From: Nitrospirae bacterium CG2_30_53_67
GTDB lineage: Bacteria; CG2-30-53-67
Reading direction: 5' to 3'
Assembly: GCA_001873285.1 (NCBI GenBank)
Contig: MNYV01000131.1
Location: forward strand, 1-15,389
Length of the DNA stretch: 15,389 nucleotides
Below, one piece after another: positions 7,938 to 14,729 of this stretch. The first letter of the stretch is position 1; each line of letters starts with the position of its first letter. Made by a program: the position numbers and the translations under genes. The notes beneath the pieces were generated by a model. It worked only from the letters and a program-made list of their open reading frames with translations, made no database searches and had not been told where the DNA came from.

Positions 7938-8118
7938 CCCGCATGATCCTTTCTTGTGTCACATTCAAGAAGTGCCTTTTAACAAAAAGCTTGACTTCAC
8001 TAAACATTTTTAGTTCTTCTCCCCTTTAATGGGGAAAAAAGGGTTCGAGGATTCCAGGGGTCCAGGGGTCAAGTGAAATGCTGAAACGCAAGCAAAATCT
8101 CCAGAGAAAAACACTGGA

Positions 8119-8188
8119 TCCCAAGATGCCTTAGTGTAGTAGCCGTCGCAGACGGCAATGATATAGAAAAGCGGGACACGCGAAGCGT
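8119..8188. repeat. 70-bp insertion nested in family A copy 2
   Basis: Comparison with copy 1 shows that the sequence running from ACACTGGA into ACCCTTGACCCAT is interrupted here by about 70 bp. The insert contains a perfect 6-bp hairpin GCCGTC-GCA-GACGGC (8142-8156). No coding frame or obvious duplication is seen. Confidence 0.5.
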
Positions 8189-8236
8189 AACCCTTGACCC
8201 ATAGGACCCTCGGCCCCTTATATTTTTAGCACTTCA

Positions 8237-8264
8237 CCCCGTTAGAGGACAACCTCTAACGGGG
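8237..8264. repeat. Perfect 12-bp hairpin nested in family A copy 2
   Basis: CCCCGTTAGAGG and CCTCTAACGGGG form a perfect 12-bp stem around ACAA. Copy 1 lacks it at the equivalent place. There is no T-run on either side, so it is read as a nested palindromic repeat rather than a terminator. Confidence 0.65.
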
Positions 8265-8348
8265 TTCACTTGACCCCTGGAATCCTTGACCCCTTGACCC
8301 CTAATGTTTTCACCCGCTCTTTTGGATATGATCTAAATTTTATAAACA

Positions 8349-8422
8349 TGGCTCGGGGGCAGGGATTCGAACCCCGATAGCCAGAACCAAAATCTGGAGT
8401 CCTACCGTTGGACGACCCCCGA
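8349..8422 (-). tRNA. tRNA-Gln (anticodon TTG), CCA encoded
   Basis: Full cloverleaf on the minus strand: acceptor stem TCGGGGG/CCCCCGA; D arm GTCC...GGAC; anticodon stem CCAGA/TCTGG with loop TTTTGGT giving TTG; T arm CGGGG-TTCGAAT-CCCTG (one G-T pair). The discriminator G and CCA are encoded at 8349-8352. It lies about 50 bp downstream of spoVG and upstream of prs, so is probably cut from the operon transcript. Confidence 0.95.
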
Positions 8423-8475
8423 TTTCTATTTCCCGGTCTATGGACATAGTAAAAGGTGCGCCTCGGCTTCGGCCA

Positions 8476-8766
8476 TCAGGATCCGCTCCCCTCTCCCAAT
8501 CCCATAGTCCGGCTCTTGATGACCGTCCAATATTCGCTCAATACTTTTTCTTGAATTCTCTCGCGTGTCTCCGTATCCAGGGGATGCGCCGTATCCTTAA
8601 ACGTCCCGTCCGACCGGCGTCGGCTGGGCATGGCCACAAAGATCCCTTTTCGTCCCTCGATCACTTTTAAATCTCGAACCACAAAACAATCATCAATGGT
8701 AATCGTTGCATAAGCCTTCAGCATCTTGTCTGCTACCGGAAAGATGTGAACCTCTGTAATTTCCAT
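8476..8766 (-). CDS. spoVG: SpoVG family RNA/DNA-binding regulator
   Basis: 96-aa protein matching Bacillus SpoVG along its length: MEITEVHIFPV, KAYATITIDDCFVVRDLKVI, GIFVAMPSRR, DGTFKDTAHPLDTETRERI, VLSEY. SpoVG proteins bind nucleic acid and act as global, often post-transcriptional regulators; in non-sporulating bacteria the target is generally unknown. The frame stays open a further 69 codons to 8973, but those codons are family B repeat sequence; the ATG at 8766 gives the universal N-terminus and is preceded by an AAAGGTGGTGAT stretch. It sits between ispE and tRNA-Gln-prs, a common place for spoVG in deltaproteobacteria and Firmicutes relatives. Confidence 0.95.
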   Translation of the reverse strand: MEITEVHIFPVADKMLKAYATITIDDCFVVRDLKVIEGRKGIFVAMPSRRRSDGTFKDTAHPLDTETRERIQEKVLSEYWTVIKSRTMGLGEGSGS

Positions 8767-8810
8767 ACAGTTGACATCACCACCTTTCTGCCGTTGAAAG
8801 ATGTTCCTTA

Positions 8811-8973
8811 GTGGTCCTGTTCGTAAATATGGTGACGCACCGAGAGGATCGTAGGGCGGTCTCATCAAGGCACGCGACTGAGGCGTACCCTCTGTGGTAC
8901 GTCGCAAGGAGCGTAACGCAGAGGAGACCGCCCTACGGCACTCGAATGCCACCGTATTTACGAATAGGGCCAC
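8811..8973. mobile_element. Family B MITE, copy 1 (between ispE and spoVG)
   Basis: 163-bp element with long terminal inverted repeats: left GTGGTCCTGTTCGTAAATA and the inverse of the right end, GTGGCCCTATTCGTAAATA. A second nested pair, CGTAGGGCGGTCTC / GAGACCGCCCTACG, lies inside. It is flanked by TTA (8808-8810 and 8974-8976), a 3-bp target duplication. It begins 12 bp after the ispE stop codon and ends about 45 bp before the spoVG start. It carries no transposase. A 3-bp TTA/TAA duplication resembles the target choice of some IS5-family subgroups, so a transposase of that kind elsewhere in the genome is a reasonable guess. Confidence 0.88.
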
Positions 8974-8985
8974 TTACATTGGCTT

Positions 8986-9861
8986 CTATTCAAGCGATTC
9001 CGGCAAGGCGCTCAGCGTATGTATCATAAAAACCGATAGATCTTTTTTTTCTCCTAATTGCTGTTTTACGGCTCTGGCCGGATCCTCATCTGAAAAGGCC
9101 CCGAAAATAGCCGGCCCGCTTCCTGACATCAGGACATGCAGAGCACCCGAAGTTTCAAGTGTTTCTTTGATCTGCTTCAGGCATGGGTAAGCCTTAAAGG
9201 TTGCTCTTTCCAAATCGTTCTCTAAACAAATCCCGCCCGCACAGGAAACGGCGGGGAAAAACTTGGGTATGCTAATATTTTTATGTTCTATTGTCAACCC
9301 TAATTTTAGGTTCTGATATGCCCATGCCGTTGAAACTTTAAAACCCGGATAAATGAGGAGAATCCATAGGGGGGGAGATGGGGGAGAAAGTTTTTCAAGT
9401 ATTTCTCCCCTCCCTGTTGCATAGGCCGAGGGGGAGAAGAGAAAGAAGGGAACATCCATGCCGATCTTCCCGGCCAGATCCATGAGCCTCTCCCTGGGAA
9501 AACCGAGATCCCACAACCGGTTCAACCCGATCAGGGTTGCTGCGGCATCGCTGCTCCCCCCTCCCAGGCCGGCGGCAATGGGTATCCTCTTGGTCAGCCG
9601 TATCCGGACCGCCGGGAATTTTCCTGATTCCCTCGCCAACAACTCTGCCGCCCGATAGATCAGATTCTCTTCGCCGACAGGGAGATCGTCCCGATCGGTT
9701 TCGATCCGGATCCCGGTCCCTCCCTCTTGAATCAATAGATCGTCAAACAGAGAGATCATTTGCAGCACGGTCTCAATCTCGTGGTATCCGTCCGGCCTTT
9801 TCTTGAGGACGCGCAACCCGAAATTTATTTTTGCAGGCGCCCTCACCGCCGCCTGATTCAT
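8986..9861 (-). CDS. ispE: 4-diphosphocytidyl-2-C-methyl-D-erythritol kinase
   Basis: 291-aa GHMP-family kinase; phosphorylates CDP-ME in the non-mevalonate (MEP) isoprenoid pathway, so the organism uses that pathway. Motifs are complete: RAPAKINFGL (K11) with DGYHEIETV; the ATP loop PIAAGLGGGSSDAA (94-107); the catalytic Asp D136 in GMDVPFF; and SGSGPAIF (246-253). Length is typical. The ATG at 9861 overlaps the stop of the upstream LolB-like gene (ATGA) and is preceded by GGAG inside that gene, indicating translational coupling. A family B element inserted just past its stop codon. Confidence 0.97.
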   Translation of the reverse strand: MNQAAVRAPAKINFGLRVLKKRPDGYHEIETVLQMISLFDDLLIQEGGTGIRIETDRDDLPVGEENLIYRAAELLARESGKFPAVRIRLTKRIPIAAGLGGGSSDAAATLIGLNRLWDLGFPRERLMDLAGKIGMDVPFFLFSPSAYATGRGEILEKLSPPSPPLWILLIYPGFKVSTAWAYQNLKLGLTIEHKNISIPKFFPAVSCAGGICLENDLERATFKAYPCLKQIKETLETSGALHVLMSGSGPAIFGAFSDEDPARAVKQQLGEKKDLSVFMIHTLSALPESLE

Positions 9862-10628
9862 GGCCGATGGTCTCCATTCATATTCGTGGTTTCGAAAAGG
9901 CTCCCCTCTATAGCCTGATTCAGCAAAAGTGAACGGTATCGGAGTGTGAGCTCCACACCTTCAGAGCCGCTATAAGTGATATGGTAGGGGATGGAGATCC
10001 CCTCCACCGCTCGGAAATCGTCAAATACAAGCGTTTCCACGGGGCTGCCTTTTGCATTGAGCCGTTCCCAGCGGATGATCCGCCCGGCCGGATCCATCCA
10101 GACCTTCTGGATGACACGGCGGTCATTTAGGATTTTCAGCATGGTTTCTTCATGATCCGGCTCAATTAGGATATGATCCGGCTCCAGGGGTGGAAGGGGC
10201 GGTCTTCCCATGAGAATCCGGATAAGATCCGGTATGGAGAGGTCCAAGCCGAGGAATCGCTTCAGGGGTCCCGGTTCCGAAGCAAATTCATAGGTCTTGA
10301 ATTCTCCGGGGACCACAAAAACCCCTCTTTTCCCTCTTGAAATCATCAGAAGCTGCAGTCCGCCTGCGGGATTCCAGGATTCGAGCCGGACGGCGTCCGG
10401 TATCTGTAAAAGGATCACCTCTTCCATGGCGTCGCGGCCTGCTGATGTCCGGATGGACACCCTGGCCGTTCCGGTGAGCGTGTGAATACGTTGGGTCTCC
10501 TCTCGCATTTGTTGGATCATCTTCTGGTGAAGGATGATCTGGTCCGGGAGAAGAAACCATCTGGTTTTGGGGACACAGCCGCAAAACAAGATCAGGAGCG
10601 ACAAAAAAGATAAAACCGATTTCCTCAC
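9858..10628 (-). CDS. LolB-like outer-membrane lipoprotein of unknown role
   Basis: 256-aa predicted lipoprotein. The N-terminus MRKSVLSFLSLLILFCGC is a lipoprotein signal with the modified Cys probably C18 (Phe-Cys-Gly-Cys, an atypical lipobox). The mature part resembles the LolA/LolB half-barrel fold in layout: a TGTARVSIRTSAG strand, then LLQIPDAVRLESWNPAGG and repeated beta strands. LolB proper inserts lipoproteins in the outer membrane; whether this homologue does so is unknown. The start is GTG at 10628 with GAGGGGG about 5 nt upstream. The gene follows the TPR lipoprotein and overlaps ispE by 4 nt, an order seen in other deltaproteobacteria. The family B element inserted right upstream leaves its ribosome-binding site intact. 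Confidence 0.75.
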   Translation of the reverse strand: MRKSVLSFLSLLILFCGCVPKTRWFLLPDQIILHQKMIQQMREETQRIHTLTGTARVSIRTSAGRDAMEEVILLQIPDAVRLESWNPAGGLQLLMISRGKRGVFVVPGEFKTYEFASEPGPLKRFLGLDLSIPDLIRILMGRPPLPPLEPDHILIEPDHEETMLKILNDRRVIQKVWMDPAGRIIRWERLNAKGSPVETLVFDDFRAVEGISIPYHITYSGSEGVELTLRYRSLLLNQAIEGSLFETTNMNGDHRP

Positions 10629-10640
10629 ATCCCCCTCTAA

Positions 10641-10801
10641 GTGGCCCTGTTCGTAAATATGGTGACGTACCGAGAGGGTCGTAGGGCGGTCTCATCAAGG
10701 CGCGCGACTGAGGCGTACCCTCTGGTACACCGCAAGGAGCGCAACTTTGATCCGACCGCCCTACGACCCTCGAATACCATCGTATTTACGAATAGGGCCA
10801 C
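10641..10801. mobile_element. Family B MITE, copy 2 (at the TPR gene stop codon)
   Basis: 161-bp element in the same orientation as copy 1 and very similar to it, differing mainly around 10720-10755. The ends GTGGCCCTGTTCGTAAATA and the inverse GTGGCCCTATTCGTAAATA match well; flanking TAA at 10638-10640 and 10802-10804 is a perfect 3-bp target duplication. The insertion falls exactly on the TAG stop codon of the TPR gene. There is no transposase gene. Confidence 0.88.
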
Positions 10802-12525
10802 TAAGGCAATCCGTTATTCAGTTTATTGAGAAGAGACGGGTCATCAGGATTCGTCTTGAGCGCCTTCTCCCAATATTCCCTGGCCTTTTCAGGGTACCCG
10901 GCCTTGAAATAAGCATCCCCCAAATGCTCGGTCACGACAGGATCTCCAGGGAGATTCCCGTTGGATTGCTCCAGATATTTTACGGCATCATCAAAGCGGC
11001 CCATTTTAAAGTAGATCCATCCGAGGCTATCCAGATAATAGGCGTCTTCGGGTCGGATCTTGAGCGCTCGGACAATCAGGTCCTCGGCCTCTTTCAGGTT
11101 GATCCCTTTTTCAGCAAACATGTACCCCAGGTAGTTGAGGGCATTGCCGTTATCCGGGTTCAGTTCAATGGTCTTGCGGAAGGCCGCAACCGCATCATCA
11201 AAACGTTTCAGCCTTTCATAAACCACCCCTAACTGAAAATAGAGATTATCGTTATTCCCGTTCAGCCGGACGGCCTCCTGAAGGACCTCAACGGCCTTGG
11301 TGTCTTCTTTTTTAATGGAATAGATCATGCCGAGATACAAAAGGACTTCCGGATTGTCCGGCAGCTTTTCCCGGGTCTCCATCAGGAGAGTCACGGCCTT
11401 TTCCAGGCGGTCCATTTTTTGATAAAGCTGCGCCAGGCGGAAAATCGTATCCAGATCGTCCGGCATCATGGAAAGGACCTCAAGATATTCCTTTTCGGCG
11501 AGGTCCAGCTTTTCGGATCCTTCATAGGCCGCACCCAAATAAAAGTGCGCCTTCACGTTTCCCGGCTCCAAGGCCAGGGCAATCCTCAGCTCCTCGACCG
11601 CACGGCTCAGGTTCTCCTGTTGAAGATAAATCAGGCCCACCTTCAGGTGTGCGTCTGCATTGTTGGGCTCCAGTTCACTCAACTCTTTCAACTGACTCAG
11701 GGCCTTATCCATCTGATTCCCCTGGATATAGAGTATACTCAGCCTCTTCTGGATTTGCGTTTGATGGGGGTTGATCTTCAACGCTTTTTTATAGGTCTGA
11801 ATCGCCTTGTCGTTTTTTTTCTCGATCTCATATAGGATCCCAAGGCTGAGATAGGCCTGCATAAAATCCGGATCCGTGCGTATACTTTTTTCAAAATACC
11901 TTCCGGCCCGTGCAAACTCCTTCTGGTTGGCATACACCCGACCAAGATAATAATACCCCAGACTTTCCTGGTTCTTGATCCTTGAGAGTCTCTTGAAAAG
12001 TTCCACGGCCGGATCTGTCCGTCCCTGCTGCAGATAGAGGGTTCCGAGAAAGATATAGGCCTCATGTTGTCCGGGATTTAAACGCAGAACTTTTTCATAA
12101 ATCCGGACGGCATCATCCTGGCGCTTCAAGCTGGAGTAAACCCCGGCCGTCAGCATCAGCAAATTGACCGATTCCGGATCCATGGCAAGGGCCTTTTCGC
12201 AGGCATCGGCGGCCTTTTGCAGGTCTCCGTTCTGAAGGTAGAGAGATGCCAGATACGATTCGAGCAAAGGGGAGCCGGGATCAGCTTGCTCCGCCTTTTT
12301 AATCTCTTCCAGAGCCCCCTTCTGATCCCCCTTAAGCCGGTACCGGTTCGCATTCAAAAAATGGGCATAGGCCTTAGGAGATGCCGTCCGGACTCTGGTC
12401 GGCAGCTCGACTTTGGGTTCAGGAGGCGCCGCCGCACTCTCCGGTCCCACGGCATGATTGAGAATCGAGCAAGCGGAAAGAGTGAGAAGTGTGAAAACAG
12501 AAAAAAAGAACCATCTGAACCACAT
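10801..12525 (-). CDS. Lipoprotein with 15 tandem TPR repeats
   Basis: 574 aa. A lipoprotein signal MWFRWFFFSVFTLLTLSAC gives lipidated C19 (lipobox L-S-A-C), then a Pro/Ala/Glu linker to about residue 48. From there to about 563 run 15 consecutive 34-residue TPR units (the 13th has 35), most with the A-x-x-x-L/Y-x-G and A-x-x-x-Y/F-x-x-A-L pattern and P closing each unit. This forms a periplasmic superhelical binding scaffold anchored to a membrane, probably the outer one. Partner proteins are unknown; the adjacent LolB-like lipoprotein is the obvious candidate. AAGGAG lies 8 nt before the ATG at 12525. It appears to be first gene of the long operon. Its TAG stop sits at the junction with family B copy 2. 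Confidence 0.9.
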   Translation of the reverse strand: MWFRWFFFSVFTLLTLSACSILNHAVGPESAAAPPEPKVELPTRVRTASPKAYAHFLNANRYRLKGDQKGALEEIKKAEQADPGSPLLESYLASLYLQNGDLQKAADACEKALAMDPESVNLLMLTAGVYSSLKRQDDAVRIYEKVLRLNPGQHEAYIFLGTLYLQQGRTDPAVELFKRLSRIKNQESLGYYYLGRVYANQKEFARAGRYFEKSIRTDPDFMQAYLSLGILYEIEKKNDKAIQTYKKALKINPHQTQIQKRLSILYIQGNQMDKALSQLKELSELEPNNADAHLKVGLIYLQQENLSRAVEELRIALALEPGNVKAHFYLGAAYEGSEKLDLAEKEYLEVLSMMPDDLDTIFRLAQLYQKMDRLEKAVTLLMETREKLPDNPEVLLYLGMIYSIKKEDTKAVEVLQEAVRLNGNNDNLYFQLGVVYERLKRFDDAVAAFRKTIELNPDNGNALNYLGYMFAEKGINLKEAEDLIVRALKIRPEDAYYLDSLGWIYFKMGRFDDAVKYLEQSNGNLPGDPVVTEHLGDAYFKAGYPEKAREYWEKALKTNPDDPSLLNKLNNGLP

Positions 12526-12566
12526 GTTAAAAACTCCTTAAAAAAACATAGGGTTACAATTCTATA

Positions 12567-12595
12567 AACTTAACTGATTTTGGCTCCATTGTCAA
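12567..12595 (-). promoter_or_regulatory. Candidate promoter of the TPR-lolB-ispE-spoVG-prs operon
   Basis: On the minus strand a perfect TTGACA (12590-12595) is followed after 17 nt by TAAGTT (12567-12572), a weak -10. Transcription would start near 12560, leaving a leader of about 35 nt to the TPR gene. The -35 is convincing, the -10 less so. Confidence 0.4.
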
Positions 12596-12658
12596 AATAA
12601 AAATCTCCGCTTGAATGCGTTTTCGTTTGGCATTATCTTATTTATTATTTTATGATCA

Positions 12659-12900
12659 GCTCCAAAAGAGTGGGTGAAAACATAAGGTTTCAAGGGATCA
12701 AGGATTCCAGGGGTCAAGTGAAGTGCTTTTCAAAAACTTGAGGGTCCGAGTGAAAAGCTTAGCAAGAAGCTGAGGGGTTAACAGATCAAGAGCCCCGGGG
12801 GCAGGTGAGATGATAAAAGAATATCTAAATCAAAAAACCCTTGGACCCTATAACCCTTGACCCCTCGACCCCTTTTTAACCACTAAATGGGAGAAGAACC
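12659..12900 (+). repeat. Family A MITE-like element, copy 3 (upstream of the ABC exporter)
   Basis: Inverted relative to copies 1 and 2. It begins with TCCAAAAGAGTGGGTGAAAAC and ends with CCACTAAATGGGAGAAGAACC, the complements of the two ends of copy 1. GGGGTCAA-type units follow each end in mirrored orientation, and CTTGAGGGTCCGAG near 12738 matches the inner right part of copy 1. The AACGCAAGCAAAATC core of copies 1 and 2 is missing; the middle has diverged or been replaced. It fills most of the 413-bp divergent gap between the TPR gene and the exporter, leaving only the TPR gene's promoter stretch. The strand given is that of the downstream gene. Confidence 0.75.
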
Positions 12901-12938
12901 TTTAATTGCCCGCTTTTATTTCGCCCGGAGATAGGGAC

Positions 12939-13871
12939 ATGGAACCGCTGATCATTGCGAAACACCTGACCAAAAGATTCGGCGAGGTTGCCGCCGTAAA
13001 AGGGGTTGATTTCACAGTCTATAAAGGGGAATGCTTTGGGTTTCTCGGACCCAATGGGGCGGGGAAAACCAGCACGATCCGGATGATTTACGGCTTCTCT
13101 CCCATGACCGCAGGCGTCTTGAAGGTCATGGGCATGGACATCCGGACATCGGCAAGATTAATTAAAAAGCATATCGGCGTGGTCTCCCAGGAAAACAATC
13201 TGGATACGGACCTGACGCTTATGGAAAACCTCCTGGTCTACTCCCGGTATTTCAACATCCCTAAAAAAGAGGCTTTGACGCGGGCCCGGCAGCTCATCGA
13301 ATTCATGCAGCTTGGAGATAAAATCCATCATCTGGTAGAACATCTTTCCGGGGGAATGAAACGGCGTCTGGTCCTTGCCCGGGCGCTCATCAATTCTCCG
13401 AGCCTCCTCCTTCTGGATGAACCCACGACCGGCCTTGACCCGCAGGCCCGCCATCTGATCTGGCAGAGGCTACGCTCCTTGAAAAAGACCGGGGTTTCCA
13501 TCATCCTGACCACACACTACATGGAAGAAGCGGCGCAGCTCTGCGACCGGATCGCGGTCATGGACCACGGTAAAATCATTGCAGCGGGCCCGCCCAAGGA
13601 GATGATCCTGACGCACGTGGGCGCCGAGATCATTGAACTTCGAATTGCCCCTGAACTGGATGAGGAGATCAGAACCTCGCTTCATGACCTTGAGCTCAAA
13701 ACCGATCGATTCGACGATACGTTCTATATTTATATCCCGGCGGGAAAGCCCCTCTTCAAAGAACTGACGCACAGGCTGATTCAATACACCCATACGGAAA
13801 TGGTTCATCGACCGGCAACCCTTGAGGATCTTTTTTTACAGTTGACAGGAAGGGAACTCTCCGAATCATGA
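12939..13871 (+). CDS. ABC transporter ATP-binding protein, NodI-like
   Basis: 310-aa cytoplasmic ATPase of an ABC-2 type exporter. Walker A is GPNGAGKT (37-44), Q-loop Q84, signature LSGGM (136-140), Walker B LLLLDEP (156-162), and switch His H193 in TTHYMEEA. The ~90-residue C-terminal extension after residue 215 is typical of the NodI/CcmA-like subfamily. The frame could start at a TTG at 12906, but the ATG at 12939 has GGAG 8 nt upstream and a normal N-terminus. The stop overlaps the permease start by 4 nt (ATGA). NodIJ of rhizobia export lipo-oligosaccharide; homologues in free-living bacteria have unknown, probably lipid- or glycan-like, substrates. Confidence 0.93.
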   Translation: MEPLIIAKHLTKRFGEVAAVKGVDFTVYKGECFGFLGPNGAGKTSTIRMIYGFSPMTAGVLKVMGMDIRTSARLIKKHIGVVSQENNLDTDLTLMENLLVYSRYFNIPKKEALTRARQLIEFMQLGDKIHHLVEHLSGGMKRRLVLARALINSPSLLLLDEPTTGLDPQARHLIWQRLRSLKKTGVSIILTTHYMEEAAQLCDRIAVMDHGKIIAAGPPKEMILTHVGAEIIELRIAPELDEEIRTSLHDLELKTDRFDDTFYIYIPAGKPLFKELTHRLIQYTHTEMVHRPATLEDLFLQLTGRELSES

Positions 13872-14650
13872 AAGAGATATTTAAACTCCCCCGCGTCTCC
13901 TGGAGTTGCCTGAGGGTCTGGCAGCGGGACAGAGACGCCTATATGAAATTTTACAAGGTCGGTCTTGTGGGCTCCCTCGGAGATCCGATCCTGTATCTGC
14001 TGGCCATGGGGTACGGACTGGGCAATTTTCTGGAACAGATGGAAGGAATGAGTTATGTGAAATTTATCGCTCCCGGTCTGGTGATCTCTTCCGCCATGTT
14101 CTCCGCCTCCTTCGAATGCACCTATGGATCCTATTTAAGGATGATTTATCTGAAGACCTATGATGCCATCATCGCCACCCCGCTTTCCATTGAAGACGTG
14201 GTGGTCGGTGATATTCTCTGGGGCGCCACCAAAGGCATCATCAACGGCATGATCATGTTCCTGGTCATCTGGGCATTCGGGCTCATCGATTCCTACTGGG
14301 CCATAGGCATCCCTTTATTGATTGCCCTCGTTAGTTTCCTGTTTGCCTCTCTCTCCATGATCACCACCGCCTTTGTCCCCAATTTCGAGGCCTTCAATTA
14401 TTATATTACCATTTTTCTGACTCCCATGTTCTTCTTCTCCGGGGTCTTCTTTCCTTTAACTAAACTCCCGCCATGGGTGACGACCTTGTCGAAGTTCCTG
14501 CCCCTGACTTACTCGGTGAACATTTCCCGCGCCCTGATCTATGGAACCCCCTCCTGGATCATCGCCTGGTGGACCCTGCTTCTTTCAGTCCCCGCTTTGA
14601 TTTCTTTCGGCCTGGCTGTAAATCTGGTTAAGAGACGGGTGATCAAATAA
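13868..14650 (+). CDS. ABC-2 type permease, NodJ-like
   Basis: 260-aa inner-membrane partner of the ATPase encoded immediately upstream. It has about six hydrophobic segments, for example LYLLAMGYGLG near residue 40, GIINGMIMFLVIWAFGLI, LLIALVSFLFASLSMI, a segment ending in LTPMFFFSGVFFPL, and the C-terminal WWTLLLSVPALISFGLAV. The stretch FFFSGVFFPLTKLPPW followed by LPLTYSVNISRAL is the hallmark of the ABC-2 permease family and particularly of the NodJ group. The N-terminus is cytosolic and amphipathic. Translation is coupled to the ATPase through the ATGA overlap. Substrate unknown; no sugar or lipid biosynthesis genes are nearby to suggest one. Confidence 0.92.
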   Translation: MKEIFKLPRVSWSCLRVWQRDRDAYMKFYKVGLVGSLGDPILYLLAMGYGLGNFLEQMEGMSYVKFIAPGLVISSAMFSASFECTYGSYLRMIYLKTYDAIIATPLSIEDVVVGDILWGATKGIINGMIMFLVIWAFGLIDSYWAIGIPLLIALVSFLFASLSMITTAFVPNFEAFNYYITIFLTPMFFFSGVFFPLTKLPPWVTTLSKFLPLTYSVNISRALIYGTPSWIIAWWTLLLSVPALISFGLAVNLVKRRVIK

Positions 14651-14663
14651 GAATTTTTCAATC

Positions 14664-14692
14664 TTGACTTGTTATGATTGTTTTGATAGCAT
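14664..14692 (+). promoter_or_regulatory. Candidate promoter of the DksA-family gene
   Basis: TTGACT (14664-14669), a 17-nt spacer and TAGCAT (14687-14692) resemble a sigma-70 promoter. It starts 13 bp after the permease stop codon and would give a leader of about 30 nt, so the downstream gene is probably transcribed on its own. Confidence 0.55.
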
Positions 14693-14729
14693 AGGGACAT
14701 TATATTACGAAATGGGAGGATGAGTTCCA

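Larger units (their letters stand above)
8013..8328 (-). repeat. Family A MITE-like element, copy 2 (upstream of prs), with nested insertions
   Basis: About 316 bp between tRNA-Gln and prs. It shares with copy 1 the TTCTTCTCCC end, the 8-nt GGGGTCAA arrays, the AACGCAAGCAAAATCTCC core (one mismatch over 34 bases of the core region) and the CCGCTCTTTTGG-type right end. The terminal inverted repeats are more degraded than in copy 1. It is longer because of an extra 70 bp at about 8119-8188 and a small perfect hairpin at 8237-8264, both absent from copy 1. The strand given is that of the downstream gene, prs. Confidence 0.8.

Noticed and set aside
8237-8264. 12-bp hairpin as a terminator between tRNA-Gln and prs
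   Set aside because: No T-run follows on either strand and it is absent from the equivalent site in copy 1.
10641-10829. Small plus-strand protein starting at the tip of family B (MALFVNMV...)
   Set aside because: It is simply the open frame of the inverted repeat, appears from both ends of both copies, and has no ribosome-binding site.
12906-12938. TTG start for the ABC ATPase
   Set aside because: The ATG at 12939 has a proper GGAG upstream and the normal family N-terminus.
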